From Sporosarcina sp. P32b (GTDB lineage Bacteria > Bacillota > Bacilli > Bacillales_A > Planococcaceae): DNA of 64,000 bases. A program made the position numbers and the translations under genes. The stretch lies in the NCBI RefSeq assembly GCF_002743335.1, contig NZ_PDZB01000011.1:1-64000 (forward strand). The letters are read 5' to 3'. The first letter of the stretch is position 1, and every line of letters begins with the position of its first letter. The notes beneath the pieces were generated by a model. It did not search any database, had not been told where the DNA came from, and saw nothing but the letters and a program-made list of their open reading frames with translations. Of the stretch, positions 24,621 through 33,390 are shown one piece after another.

Positions 24621-25621
24621 TCCGGAAATTTATAAGAGAACGTGTTAGTTGGATCGTGTTCTTCATCTTCTTGCAATTGCTCGTGCTAGCAATGGGTTAC
24701 TTAGACACAAGTGTTCCATTTTTGTCTACGGTCTATATAGCATTCATTTCCTGTTTATCTTTCATTATATTTATAGTCATGCGTTATGGAAAAGAAACGA
24801 GGTATTATAAACACTTAGAATCGTTAGAACCATCATTCGATCTAACTGCAATACCTGAAGCTAACAGTCCTTTCGAAGCTATTACTTCCGAAAGAGTTTC
24901 CAATCAAATTCAAGTGTTTAAAAATCAATTGGATGAATTACAAATTAGTTTAGAGCAAGAGAAAGATGACATGTTAAATTGGATACATGAAGTGAAAACA
25001 CCACTGACGACGCTACAATTAATGATCGAACGCACCGAAGATCCTGCGCTACGCTCACAGTTGATGTATGAGTGGCTTCGCATCCATTTGTTACTCGACC
25101 AGCAACTACATCAAAAGCGTATCCCGTTCATCCAGAATGATTTATATATCGAAAAGACAGATGTGCAGAAGTTGCTATTTCAGGAGATAAAATCATTAAA
25201 GCAATGGTGTATGCAAAAGCGAATCGGTTTTGATGTATCATTGGAAACAGTAGACGTGCTGTCCGATGCAAAGTGGCTCGGCTTCATTCTAAGGCAATTG
25301 CTGATGAATGCAGTGAAATATAGTGAGGATTCGGACATACGTATCGGGAGTGCTAGCAAGGATGGTATCACCACGTTAACGATCGAAGATTTTGGGCAGG
25401 GCATTGCTTTAAGGGACTTATCACGCGTTTTCGATAAAGGCTTTACTGGAACAACAAACCATCAAAATCATTCTGCCACAGGAATGGGACTGTACTTAGC
25501 AAAACAAGTTGCGGAATCTCTCTTGATTAAGATTAAAGTAGAGTCAACAGTAGGAGAAACTACGCGGTTCTCTTTGATCTTTGCAAAAGAAAACGAAATG
25601 ATTCGTATAGCGCGTTTGTAA
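24617..25621 (+). CDS. Intramembrane-sensing histidine kinase (BceS-like)
   Basis: A 334-residue sensor kinase with two N-terminal transmembrane helices (about 12-29 and 35-55) separated by only a few residues, so it has no real extracellular sensor domain. That is the layout of intramembrane-sensing BceS kinases, which are told of peptide antibiotics by their ABC transporter. The H-box is NWIHEVKTPLT with His124. The N-box lies around LRQLLMNAVKYS, and the G boxes include DFGQGI and GTGMGLYL-type residues (ATGMGLYLAK). It overlaps the regulator gene by 4 nt. Confidence 0.9.
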   Translation: MIRKFIRERVSWIVFFIFLQLLVLAMGYLDTSVPFLSTVYIAFISCLSFIIFIVMRYGKETRYYKHLESLEPSFDLTAIPEANSPFEAITSERVSNQIQVFKNQLDELQISLEQEKDDMLNWIHEVKTPLTTLQLMIERTEDPALRSQLMYEWLRIHLLLDQQLHQKRIPFIQNDLYIEKTDVQKLLFQEIKSLKQWCMQKRIGFDVSLETVDVLSDAKWLGFILRQLLMNAVKYSEDSDIRIGSASKDGITTLTIEDFGQGIALRDLSRVFDKGFTGTTNHQNHSATGMGLYLAKQVAESLLIKIKVESTVGETTRFSLIFAKENEMIRIARL

Positions 25622-25650
25622 AAGCATGTGACAGTATCGTCACATGCTTT
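25621..25650 (+). promoter_or_regulatory. perfect palindrome: terminator and/or BceR-type operator
   Basis: AAAGCATGTGAC and GTCACATGCTTT are perfect 12-bp arms around a 6-nt centre, followed by TTCT. The core TGTGACA-N4-CGTCACA has the inverted-repeat form known for BceR-like regulator sites in front of transporter genes. It overlaps the kinase stop codon and lies 75-104 nt upstream of the ABC gene start. TAGAAT at 25701-25706 could be the -10 box of the regulated promoter. It may serve as both terminator and operator. Confidence 0.65.
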
Positions 25651-25724
25651 TTCTACTTGTCATATTAAAGGCAGGAGAAAAATCCGTACATTGATTAAAA
25701 TAGAATAAACAAGGAGTGATAAAT

Positions 25725-26486
25725 ATGGTTATTTTACAAGCAACGAAAATCTATAAAACATACGGCAATAAATTCAATAAACAGGAAGTATTACGTGCGT
25801 TAAATCTTGAAGTAGAAAAAGGTGAATTCGTTAGTATCATGGGAGCATCGGGTTCGGGGAAAACGACTCTGCTGAACGTTCTTTCATCCATTGATCGCGT
25901 TAGCCAGGGAACAATCAGTATAGAAGGGCAGAACCTCAACGACATGAAAGAAAAGCAAATGGCCGAATTTCGAAAACGGCATCTAGGCTTTATCTTTCAG
26001 GACTATAACCTACTCGATACGTTAACAGTAAAAGAAAACATACTGCTTCCCTTATCGGTGCAGAAAGTTTCTAGAAAACTAGCCAATGAAAAGTTTCTTG
26101 CTGTGGCAGAAGAATTAGGGATTTCAGAAATTGCTACGAAATATCCGAACGAAATATCAGGTGGACAAAAGCAAAGGACATCTGCTGCCCGAGCATTTAT
26201 TCATGATCCAAGCATCATTTTTGCGGATGAACCAACAGGCGCTCTTGATTCAAAGGCGGCATCTGATTTGTTAAACAAACTAAGTGATCTCAACACGAAG
26301 CGAAATGCCTCTATTGTGATGGTCACTCATGACCCACTTGCCGCAAGCTTTAGTGAGCGTGTCGTGTTTATCAAAGACGGACAAATTTATACGCAACTGA
26401 ATAAAGGAGCCCAAACACGAAACGAATTTTTCAATGATATTATCAAAACACAAGGTGTTCTGGGTGGTGTGCAATATGACGCTTAA
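25725..26486 (+). CDS. BceA-like ABC transporter ATPase
   Basis: A 253-residue MacB/LolD-type ABC ATPase. Walker A is GASGSGKT at 40-47, the Q-loop [12 protein letters not shown], the signature [14 protein letters not shown], and Walker [17 protein letters not shown] 25725 follows AAGGAGTG. Its 3' end overlaps the permease gene by 11 nt. With the adjacent two-component system this makes a complete Bce module, which frees cell-wall precursors from bacitracin- or lantibiotic-type peptides and signals to its kinase. Confidence 0.93.
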   Translation: MVILQATKIYKTYGNKFNKQEVLRALNLEVEKGEFVSIMGASGSGKTTLLNVLSSIDRVSQGTISIEGQNLNDMKEKQMAEFRKRHLGFIFQDYNLLDTLTVKENILLPLSVQKVSRKLANEKFLAVAEELGISEIATKYPNEISGGQKQRTSAARAFIHDPSIIFADEPTGALDSKAASDLLNKLSDLNTKRNASIVMVTHDPLAASFSERVVFIKDGQIYTQLNKGAQTRNEFFNDIIKTQGVLGGVQYDA

Positions 26487-28419
26487 CCAGTTAATCTTCC
26501 GCAATATCAAGAAAAATCTAAAGCATTATTATGTGTATATCTTTGCTTTGGTTTTTAGCGTAGGCTTGTACTTTTCATTCGTAACTTTGCAGTTTGATCC
26601 AGCATTGGACGATGCAACTGGAGGAGTGAAAGGTGCTGCAGCAATTAAATCAGGTTCAGTTTTTTTGATTGTTATCGTATCTGTATTTTTGCTATATGCT
26701 AACAATCTATTCATTAAACGCCGCAGTAAGGAAATTGGATTATTCCAATTGATCGGGATGACGAAAGGAACTGTTTTTCGTATTTTAAGTGTCGAGAATT
26801 TTGTGTTATACATCGGTTCTCTCGTTGTAGGGATATTTTTAGGGTTTTCAATGTCCCGATTACTCATGCTGATTCTATTTAAGGTCACTGGTGTAATGGA
26901 TGTTGCGACTTTGCGTTTCTCTTCAGAGGCATTATTTCAGACATTGGTCGTATTTGCGGCAATCTTTGTATTGATTTTGATTATGAATGCGATATTTATT
27001 AAACGACAAAGTATATTGTCTTTGTTCCGTGTGACTACTGTGACGCAGCAGCGAGTGAAAAAGATGACAGTATTTCAAGCGGTCATCGGTGTGTTCGGTA
27101 TTCTCCTCATAATAGTTGGCTATTATTTATCAGCCCGATTATTTAGTAGTGTGTTCCTCGTGAATCAGCTATTTCTAGTGATGATTGTCATACTCGCTTC
27201 TGTGATTGTAGGAACGTATTTATTTTATAAAGGATCGGTCAGCTTTATCTTTAACCTGATTCGTAATCGTAAAGGAGGATATTTGAACGTTAACGACGTA
27301 CTATCGCTCTCTTCGATTATGTTTCGAATGAAATCGAATTCTTTTCTATTAATGATTATTACATCTTTATCTGCGCTATCTATAGCATTACTTTCGTTAA
27401 GTTATATCTCGTATTATTCAGTAGAGAAATCAGTAGAGCGAACTATTCCTGCTGACTTTACCATTCCTGATAAAACACGTGCAATGGAGTTTACACAGGC
27501 ACTTGAAAGTAAAGGCATCGTCTTTACAGAGACAGCTATTGATCTATTGACTACACCTGTTGATTTATCGAGAGTTCTATCTATTCCGGTTGGGGATAGT
27601 CCAGATGTGAGTTATACCGATACAGAAATGATCGTCATTAGTGATGAAGGATTGTCGGAGATAGACGTAGCAGAACAGGAAGTGCTCTTCGTCAACTCCG
27701 ATAGTTTGACGGAAAACTTCATGAAATTCCAAGCGAATCAGCAAGTCGAATTTCAAGGTAAAGAGCATTTGTATGATCTGACACTAAAAGGGACGGAAAG
27801 GGTAGCAGTTCTCCCAACGCGTGTGACCTATGCTTTCGTTGTCGCGGTAGTGGATGATCAAGTATTCCAGGTAATGAATAAAGACAAAGATCCTTCTATT
27901 ACATCCGAATTTACAGAGTATCATGGGGTGGATATTGACAATGAAAATGATGTGGAAAAAGCAAATGAATTATTTAATGAATTGGGGATAAACGACTGGG
28001 CAGGGCATGAATCGAAGGTTGAAGAAAGAATTGAACAAATGCAAGCTGCGGGCATGATCATGTTCATCGTCGGGTTCCTTGGCCTCGCTTTCCTTGTAAC
28101 GTCTGGGTGCATACTATACTTTAAACAGATGGATGAAAGTGAAGATGAAAAATCCAACTACACCATTCTTCGTAAACTCGGCTTTACACAGACAGATTTA
28201 CTTAAAGGGGTTCAACGAAAACAGCTATTTAACTTCGGTATTCCATTAATCGTCGGTCTTTTTCACAGCTATTTTGCTGTGAAATCCGGCTGGTTCTTAT
28301 TTGGTACTGAAATGCTGACACCAACGATTATTGTGATGTTCATCTACACAGCACTTTATTCTATATTTGGTTTGCTTTCCGTATTGAATTATAAGCGTGT
28401 CATTAAAGAATCTCTATAA
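26476..28419 (+). CDS. BceB-like ABC permease
   Basis: A 647-residue FtsX-like permease of the peptide-antibiotic exporter type. The pattern of about ten transmembrane helices is visible, with a large extracellular loop (about 300-510) between helices 7 and 8; this loop is the substrate-specificity region in BceB proteins. The opening [21 protein letters not shown] is typical. ATG 26476 lies inside the ATPase 3' end behind GGTGGTG. The gene closes the four-gene module and is followed by a terminator. The peptide recognised cannot be read from sequence. Confidence 0.92.
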   Translation: MTLNQLIFRNIKKNLKHYYVYIFALVFSVGLYFSFVTLQFDPALDDATGGVKGAAAIKSGSVFLIVIVSVFLLYANNLFIKRRSKEIGLFQLIGMTKGTVFRILSVENFVLYIGSLVVGIFLGFSMSRLLMLILFKVTGVMDVATLRFSSEALFQTLVVFAAIFVLILIMNAIFIKRQSILSLFRVTTVTQQRVKKMTVFQAVIGVFGILLIIVGYYLSARLFSSVFLVNQLFLVMIVILASVIVGTYLFYKGSVSFIFNLIRNRKGGYLNVNDVLSLSSIMFRMKSNSFLLMIITSLSALSIALLSLSYISYYSVEKSVERTIPADFTIPDKTRAMEFTQALESKGIVFTETAIDLLTTPVDLSRVLSIPVGDSPDVSYTDTEMIVISDEGLSEIDVAEQEVLFVNSDSLTENFMKFQANQQVEFQGKEHLYDLTLKGTERVAVLPTRVTYAFVVAVVDDQVFQVMNKDKDPSITSEFTEYHGVDIDNENDVEKANELFNELGINDWAGHESKVEERIEQMQAAGMIMFIVGFLGLAFLVTSGCILYFKQMDESEDEKSNYTILRKLGFTQTDLLKGVQRKQLFNFGIPLIVGLFHSYFAVKSGWFLFGTEMLTPTIIVMFIYTALYSIFGLLSVLNYKRVIKESL

Positions 28420-28425
28420 CACAAG

Positions 28426-28462
28426 AACACCCCTGACACAAATCAAAGTCAGGGGTGTTTTA
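28426..28462. terminator. bidirectional intrinsic terminator
   Basis: AACACCCCTGAC and GTCAGGGGTGTT are perfect 12-bp arms followed by TTTTAC, between the permease gene and the convergent 73-residue gene. Confidence 0.9.
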
Positions 28463-28469
28463 CTATAAA

Positions 28470-28691
28470 TTAGTTACTACCTACTAATTCAGCTACTACG
28501 ATTTGATATGCTTTATCTAAATTAGCCAATTGTCTAGCTTTTTCTGCAGAGTTATTAGTGGAATCTTCGGATATTTGTTTCTTTACATCTTTTACTAGTA
28601 TGGGAAGGGGGGTAGAGTGAGTGCTTACTCGATCCGACATCAGTGTATCCTTTAATAAGTTTGTAAAGTCATCAATTGTTTGATTGTGCAT
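28470..28691 (-). CDS. Small hypothetical protein (73 aa)
   Basis: A 73-residue, mostly helical soluble protein with no signal or membrane segment. The centre holds VKDVKKQISEDSTNNSAEKARQLANLDKAYQ, which looks like a two-helix unit with an anti-sigma-factor-like or flagellar-FlgM-like feel, but I do not recognise the family. GAGGAG lies 8 nt before the ATG at 28691, so translation is likely. The upstream terminator at 28735-28771 separates it from the riboswitch unit, so it probably has its own promoter in the roughly 40 nt between or depends on read-through. Confidence 0.6.
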   Translation of the reverse strand: MHNQTIDDFTNLLKDTLMSDRVSTHSTPLPILVKDVKKQISEDSTNNSAEKARQLANLDKAYQIVVAELVGSN

Positions 28692-28734
28692 AGTTCATTC
28701 TCCTCATCGTGTTTTGTATTGGTTCGTTGACATG

Positions 28735-28771
28735 AAAAAACATCCGTCCGGTAAATACCTGGAAGGATGTT
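28735..28771 (-). terminator. intrinsic terminator closing the riboswitch unit
   Basis: Read leftward, ACATCCTTCCAGGT pairs with ACCGGACGGATGT around ATTT, followed by six T. It overlaps the stop codon of the 48-residue ORF. Confidence 0.85.
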
Positions 28772-28916
28772 AAGTGGGAAGCCATGACGAATTAAACGGT
28801 TCAGTCGGATATTCATATATAGTGGATCGATAGAAGCTGTATCGAAGCCACCTAATGAATGTCCTGATCCCGTTTTTTCGTACGTCGGCTTGTGTATGAT
28901 TGTTCATAAGCCGCAC
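28770..28916 (-). CDS. Small ORF (48 aa) behind cobalamin riboswitch
   Basis: A 48-codon ORF starting at GTG 28916, 6 nt after AGGAGG (28928-28923); ATG 28907 is a poorer alternative. The peptide begins MRLMNNHTQADVRKNG, continues with a basic aromatic stretch IRTFIRWLRYSFYRS, and ends EPFNSSWLPT. There is no Cys and no clear signal peptide; residues 12-33 could form a basic amphipathic helix. The ORF lies directly after a cobalamin riboswitch whose hairpin captures its ribosome site, and a terminator sits on its stop codon. That organisation argues for real, B12-controlled translation. I know no family for it; it could also be merely the leader of a regulatory RNA. Confidence 0.55.
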   Translation of the reverse strand: MRLMNNHTQADVRKNGIRTFIRWLRYSFYRSTIYEYPTEPFNSSWLPT

Positions 28917-28919
28917 TTG

Positions 28920-28949
28920 ACACCTCCTATCCGCGTAGGGTATTGGTGT
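28920..28949 (-). promoter_or_regulatory. ribosome-site-sequestering hairpin of the B12 riboswitch
   Basis: Read leftward, ACACC (28949-28945) pairs with GGTGT (28924-28920), and CCTA with TAGG inside, around CGCGGA. The AGGAGG ribosome site of the downstream ORF lies in the 3' arm, so folding would block initiation. Confidence 0.6.
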
Positions 28950-28954
28950 GTACT

Positions 28955-29115
28955 GATCTAGGCAGGTCTCCTGGCTCGTCTTCAACGTATAATTCACCTT
29001 CCCATTTCCCTTGCGGTGAAACAGTGGTAACGAATTATACTCCAACTCACAGTTGCGGGACAGCATCGGTTTTTCACCGATTTCCCTTTTAAGCGTTTAA
29101 GAAAAATAAACGCAC
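28955..29115 (-). ncRNA. Cobalamin (B12) riboswitch
   Basis: Read leftward, the conserved blocks appear in order: AAGGGAA, ATCGGTGAAAAACCGATGCTGTCCCGCAACTGT (core L4/J6 elements), CACTG, GGGAAGG, GAAGACG, and the closing GCCAGGAGACCTGCC. A hairpin GCGTTTA/TAAACGC precedes it. TATACT near 29145 is a plausible -10 box, so the RNA is probably transcribed independently of the MATE gene upstream. No known B12 gene follows; the first ORF is the 48-codon one at 28916. Confidence 0.94.
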
Positions 29116-29231
29116 CTATCTCTAACACGATATTCAGTTGCTCTTTCAGTATATCACTATTATTTATGAAAGGAACAAAATAGCGCAGTATCCATATAGG
29201 ATCTGCACTATAACTTTTGTCTGTAATCATG

Positions 29232-30578
29232 TTACCCACTCAGCGAATGACGAGTCGCGTTTCGTTGATATAAATATACTCCAACAAATACAATAAACTC
29301 AGACGCAGGGATAGATAGCCAAATACCATTTAGCCCAAAGAAGCGTGGTAAGATCATCAAGAAAATCAACATAATGATAATTTCGCGAGAAGCGGTGATC
29401 CAAGTGGCCATCCGTACATTGCCGACTGACTGATAATACGTCATCATCACGAAGTTTGTACCTGTGAATAAATAAGCAATGAAGAATAAATTAATTCCGG
29501 TAGTGGCCAAATCTCTGACGGCTTGTGGGAAGTCTCCGAAAATCGATACAATAGGGCCCGCTGCAAACTGGCCAACGAGGAAAAACACAGCACCCGCGAT
29601 GACTACAGTAAGGGTGGCCTTTTTTACGGTTTCCTTCATTCTTTCTCGGTTGCCAGAGCCTTGATAATAACTGATTAGTGGCTGAATTGCACCACCCATT
29701 CCTAAGAATAGCATTAGCATGACACTGTGCACATAGTTCAAAATAGAGAATGCTGCAACACCTTCTGTACCAGCCATCCGTTCAAACGCAATATTATGTG
29801 TAATGGTAAAGAAAGAAATCCCTAACTCAGATAGAAAGCTCGGGAATCCGACAAATAGGATTGCTAAAAACAACTTTTTATTGAACTTTAAACGAATCAG
29901 TTTCAAGTTATTATTCTTCTTAAAGAAATGGGTGACCAGTACTAGCATGCCCAAAAAAGAAGCGATAATTGTAGCAATTGCAGCACCGGCAACGCCGTAA
30001 TCTAAAATGAATAAGAACACATAATTCAAGATGATGTTCACGACAGAAGTCACAATTAGCCCCGCCATTGAAAGATTTGGTGCTCCGTCGTTCCGTACGA
30101 AAATACTAAATGTGTTCTCTACAGTAAAGATAAAGCCAAACAGTAAAATCACAAATAAGTATTCCGATACATAAGGGAAAGTGGTCGTATTCGCTCCTAG
30201 TGCGTACGCTAGCGGATCTCTAAAAATAAAGGCGGTCAAGCCTAGTATAACGGTGAAAAAGAATATAGAAAGAATCGCATGTGTGAAAATCGAACGAGCC
30301 TTCTGAATATCTTTGGCACCCATCGCCATGGAGTATTTTGTGGCGGCACCTATACCAATCCATAAAGAAATAGCAAAAAAGATAGTATAAACGGGAGCCG
30401 AAATTCCGACTCCCGCTAATGCTTCTGCACCCAATCGATTACCAACCATGATGCCGTCCGCCACAATATTGATTGCCATTAGTAACATACCGACAGTTGA
30501 AGGTATTAGGTAACGTAAAAAGATACGTCCTACTGGCTCAGTATCCAATTGATTGAATTTGGGTGAAGATGAATTCAT
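29232..30578 (-). CDS. MATE family multidrug/Na+ antiporter (MepA-like)
   Basis: A 448-residue MATE exporter with about twelve transmembrane helices. The N-terminal motif LIPSTVGMLLMAINIVADGIMVGN and GAEALAGVGISAPVY are typical of the DinF/MepA branch. ATG 30578 follows AAAGGAGTCC and overlaps the preceding acetyltransferase gene by 4 nt. The order TetR regulator, polyamine-type acetyltransferase, pump resembles the blt-bltD arrangement of B. subtilis, with a MATE instead of an MFS pump. Substrates are not deducible. Confidence 0.92.
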   Translation of the reverse strand: MNSSSPKFNQLDTEPVGRIFLRYLIPSTVGMLLMAINIVADGIMVGNRLGAEALAGVGISAPVYTIFFAISLWIGIGAATKYSMAMGAKDIQKARSIFTHAILSIFFFTVILGLTAFIFRDPLAYALGANTTTFPYVSEYLFVILLFGFIFTVENTFSIFVRNDGAPNLSMAGLIVTSVVNIILNYVFLFILDYGVAGAAIATIIASFLGMLVLVTHFFKKNNNLKLIRLKFNKKLFLAILFVGFPSFLSELGISFFTITHNIAFERMAGTEGVAAFSILNYVHSVMLMLFLGMGGAIQPLISYYQGSGNRERMKETVKKATLTVVIAGAVFFLVGQFAAGPIVSIFGDFPQAVRDLATTGINLFFIAYLFTGTNFVMMTYYQSVGNVRMATWITASREIIIMLIFLMILPRFFGLNGIWLSIPASEFIVFVGVYLYQRNATRHSLSG

Positions 30579-31039
30579 TGCAAAGGACTCCTTTGAAGAT
30601 CAAGTTCCATGATGAGGCAAGGGAATTCACCTACATCATCAATTTTTCCATTTAACTTAAAACCGAATTTTTCGTATAAATGCTGTGCGGCTTTATTACT
30701 TGGATAAATACTTAAATATATCTTGTCGCATTGATACTTTTCTTCCATTCTGGTAAGTAGGAGTTTAAGAAATCTGCTGGCATAACCTTTACCTTGATGA
30801 TGCTGATCTATCATAAAACGATCAAGCCATACATTGCCATCTGCTTCACGTCCATGCATCGCATAGCCGACTAATTCTTCTCCATCATATAATCCAATGG
30901 ATTTCCATTCTGGTTCAAATTGAGATTGTGCTAGTGAAAATGAATTGCTTTCAATAAAGTTCTTTTGGTTTTCGTGTACGGATAAATAGGCAACATCTTG
31001 CCAATTTTCATTCGTTACCTCACATGCGTGGAGGCTCAT
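30575..31039 (-). CDS. GNAT acetyltransferase, BltD-like (spermine/spermidine)
   Basis: A 154-residue Gcn5-type acetyltransferase that resembles BltD, which acetylates spermine and spermidine. The acetyl-CoA loop is HHQGKGYASRFLKLLL (Q/RxxGxG/A type). Segments VWLDRFMID, KIYLSIYPSNKAAQHLYEKFGF and NFIESN also match the BltD style. It starts at ATG 31039 and overlaps the MATE gene, consistent with an operon in which polyamine acetylation and efflux are linked. The polyamine substrate is inferred from resemblance. Confidence 0.8.
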   Translation of the reverse strand: MSLHACEVTNENWQDVAYLSVHENQKNFIESNSFSLAQSQFEPEWKSIGLYDGEELVGYAMHGREADGNVWLDRFMIDQHHQGKGYASRFLKLLLTRMEEKYQCDKIYLSIYPSNKAAQHLYEKFGFKLNGKIDDVGEFPCLIMELDLQRSPLQ

Positions 31040-31099
31040 AATTCCATCTCGCTTTCATATTTTGTAAAACAGAAAAACTTTTAGTGTTTTATTAGTTTT

Positions 31100-31660
31100 T
31101 TAGTCGTCACTTTTCTTAATAAATCCAAACAACAGGATGTCCACAATAGAATCCAGTGCTTCGGTTACGGTCATGCGATTTTCGTAGAAAAACTTTCGAT
31201 CAAGAGTGGAGTTCGTTGCATCTATAATCAATTTCATTAGTAACTCTACATTTTGATCGGCAATAATACCTTCATGAATACCTTGTTCAATTAATTCGCG
31301 CAGTTCATCCCATTCATGAAGTGCAGAGTGGACGCGTTCCCATTGTACGGGATGTGTTTTTTTCATCTGATCGAGGATTTGCCAGTTATAAAAATCATTA
31401 TACTTTGGGATAACTGTAATGACTTTCTTGATCTTATCTACAAGTTGTAGTTCAGTGTCTTTCATGATGATATCGGTTTTTTCATCAAACTCTTGTAATG
31501 TCGAGTCAATAATCGCATCTAAAATTTCCGTTTTTGAAGAAAAATTTTCGTATAACGTTCGTTTACTGATGCCCAGTCTTTTCGCTAGATCATCCATTGT
31601 GAACTTCATACTTTTCTCATGAATTTCTTCGAGGAAAGCTTTCATAATACGTGCTTTCAT
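31100..31660 (-). CDS. TetR/AcrR family regulator of the MATE operon
   Basis: A 186-residue TetR repressor. The N-terminal HTH includes FTMDDLAKRLGISKRTLYENFSSKTEIL (about 20-47), and the remainder is the helical ligand-binding domain. It starts at ATG 31660. It is the first gene of a leftward cluster with the BltD-like GNAT (61 nt downstream) and the MATE pump, so it probably controls their expression and its own. The inducer is unknown. Confidence 0.87.
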   Translation of the reverse strand: MKARIMKAFLEEIHEKSMKFTMDDLAKRLGISKRTLYENFSSKTEILDAIIDSTLQEFDEKTDIIMKDTELQLVDKIKKVITVIPKYNDFYNWQILDQMKKTHPVQWERVHSALHEWDELRELIEQGIHEGIIADQNVELLMKLIIDATNSTLDRKFFYENRMTVTEALDSIVDILLFGFIKKSDD

Positions 31661-31859
31661 TTATCGTACCCCTATCTTTATACATATCAAGTAAAACTTT
31701 AAAAACAAATATAGTTTTCATCGTTCATTTTATTATAAATACTTTTAATGAAAAAAGCAAAGACTACTGCTTAAAAGTAGTATTAATTAAATATATAGGC
31801 TTATAAAACTCTTGGAATGGGTAGTTTTACTGTATACGTACAAGAGAGGGTGAGATTGT

Positions 31860-33296
31860 ATGGGTGAAAGGAAATTGGTTGTAGCTGTAGCTGGCGCAAG
31901 TGGTTATATCGGCAATAATCTATTGAAAAAACTTAAAGGAAAAGCTAAAGTGATTGGTCTGTCACGAAATGGTGATCAGAGGCAGAATACGGAAGATATA
32001 GAATGGCGTTCTTGTGATCTATTTTCTATGAAAGATGCGGAGAAGAGTTTAGCTGGTGCTGATGTCGCGGTTTATCTCGTTCATTCCATGCTGAAATCAG
32101 CGAAATTATCTCAAGGAACTTTCGAAGATATGGATGTAATATTGGCAGATAATTTTGCACAGGCGGCAAAAAAACAAGGGATTAAGCAGATTGTCTATTT
32201 GGGTGGGATTATTCCAGATGAAGATGAAAAAGATTTATCACGGCATTTGAAGAGCCGCTTAGAAGTGGAACGTATTCTACGCTCGTATAACGTTCCTGTC
32301 ACTGCATTACGTGCAGGGCTAATTGTCGGTCCGAAAGGTTCTTCTTTTCCGATTTTGTCGAAGCTAGTTAGACGGCTTCCTATAATGGTTTTACCTAAAT
32401 GGACACGTTCCGATACACAGCCGGTCGCACTGGATGATGTGATGAAATCATTAAGCTCATTAATACTAGACTTTGAACCTGCGCAACGATCTATCGATAT
32501 AGGTGGTCCCGAGGTTATGACGTATAAAGTTATGATGGAAAAAACTGCAGAAGTAGCAGGAAAATCTTCACGAATGTTGGATGTTCCATTCTTCTCGCTA
32601 AGTCTATCAAGGCTTTGGTTGCGTCTGGTGACACAAACACCGAAAGAAATTGTCTATCCATTGGTGGAAAGCTTAAAACATCCAATGGTTGTGAGTCCGA
32701 AACATTATATGGAAGGTATTAGTGACGGTGAAATTCCATTTATTCAAGCGGCAAGAGAAGCGCTTGAAGCAGAAAAGAAAGAAAAAGAAACACCGAAAAA
32801 GAAATCACCAATGGGGCCGCTTAAACAGGATGTACGATCTGTACAACGAATCGCGTTGCCTCATAGCTGGACAGCTGATGAGACTGCACGTTATTACGTT
32901 AAGTGGCTTTCTACTTTCCTTAATCCTTGGGTCAAGACGGAAGTAGACGACCAATTAAACTGTCGCATCGGTTTCCTAGGCGATCGAACACTATTAGAAC
33001 TTAGTTATTCTGCTGATCGTAGTACAAAAGATCGCTCGCTTTACTATATAACGGGTGGATTATTAATGGATCCTGATTCCAATGAACGTGGCAGAATGGA
33101 GTTTCGAAAAATTCCGGGGTCAAATGAAGTAATCATTGCCATTCATGATTATCTCCCTTCCATTCCATGGTTTGTTTATTACGTTACACAAGCCAACATG
33201 CACGCGTTTGTCATGTCTTGTTTCCGTCAACATATGTATAAGTTGGGTGCAATTGAACGTGATCGATTAGGAATTGTCGCTTCTAATGTACGATAA
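31860..33296 (+). CDS. NAD(P)-binding SDR with C-terminal DUF2867 domain
   Basis: A 478-residue two-domain protein. The first 290 residues form an atypical short-chain dehydrogenase/NmrA-like fold with nucleotide motif GASGYIGNNLL near 13-23. The last 160 residues correspond to DUF2867, a lipid-binding-like domain often joined to such SDRs, with W-rich ends (IPWFVYYVTQ). A lysine/glutamate-rich linker (about 295-320) separates the two. ATG follows GAGAGGGTGAG. It is a single-gene unit with a very strong terminator. Ubiquinone or lipid modification is a guess from other members. Confidence 0.82.
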   Translation: MGERKLVVAVAGASGYIGNNLLKKLKGKAKVIGLSRNGDQRQNTEDIEWRSCDLFSMKDAEKSLAGADVAVYLVHSMLKSAKLSQGTFEDMDVILADNFAQAAKKQGIKQIVYLGGIIPDEDEKDLSRHLKSRLEVERILRSYNVPVTALRAGLIVGPKGSSFPILSKLVRRLPIMVLPKWTRSDTQPVALDDVMKSLSSLILDFEPAQRSIDIGGPEVMTYKVMMEKTAEVAGKSSRMLDVPFFSLSLSRLWLRLVTQTPKEIVYPLVESLKHPMVVSPKHYMEGISDGEIPFIQAAREALEAEKKEKETPKKKSPMGPLKQDVRSVQRIALPHSWTADETARYYVKWLSTFLNPWVKTEVDDQLNCRIGFLGDRTLLELSYSADRSTKDRSLYYITGGLLMDPDSNERGRMEFRKIPGSNEVIIAIHDYLPSIPWFVYYVTQANMHAFVMSCFRQHMYKLGAIERDRLGIVASNVR

Positions 33297-33337
33297 AAAA
33301 TCCAGATTCGCAGTGTTGCACTGCGAATCTGGATTTT
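33296..33337 (+). terminator. intrinsic terminator after SDR gene
   Basis: AAAATCCAGATTCGCAGTG and CACTGCGAATCTGGATTTTT are perfect 19-bp arms around TTG. Confidence 0.93.
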
Positions 33338-33390
33338 TGATTATTTGAATTCAATAAGTACATAAATAGACGATAGAACCAGATGTTTTG

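Noticed and set aside
28917-29066. longer version of the riboswitch-linked small ORF, starting inside the aptamer
   Set aside because: Its first 50 codons are the conserved cobalamin aptamer itself. Only the part from GTG 28916 has a ribosome site and lies outside the RNA element.
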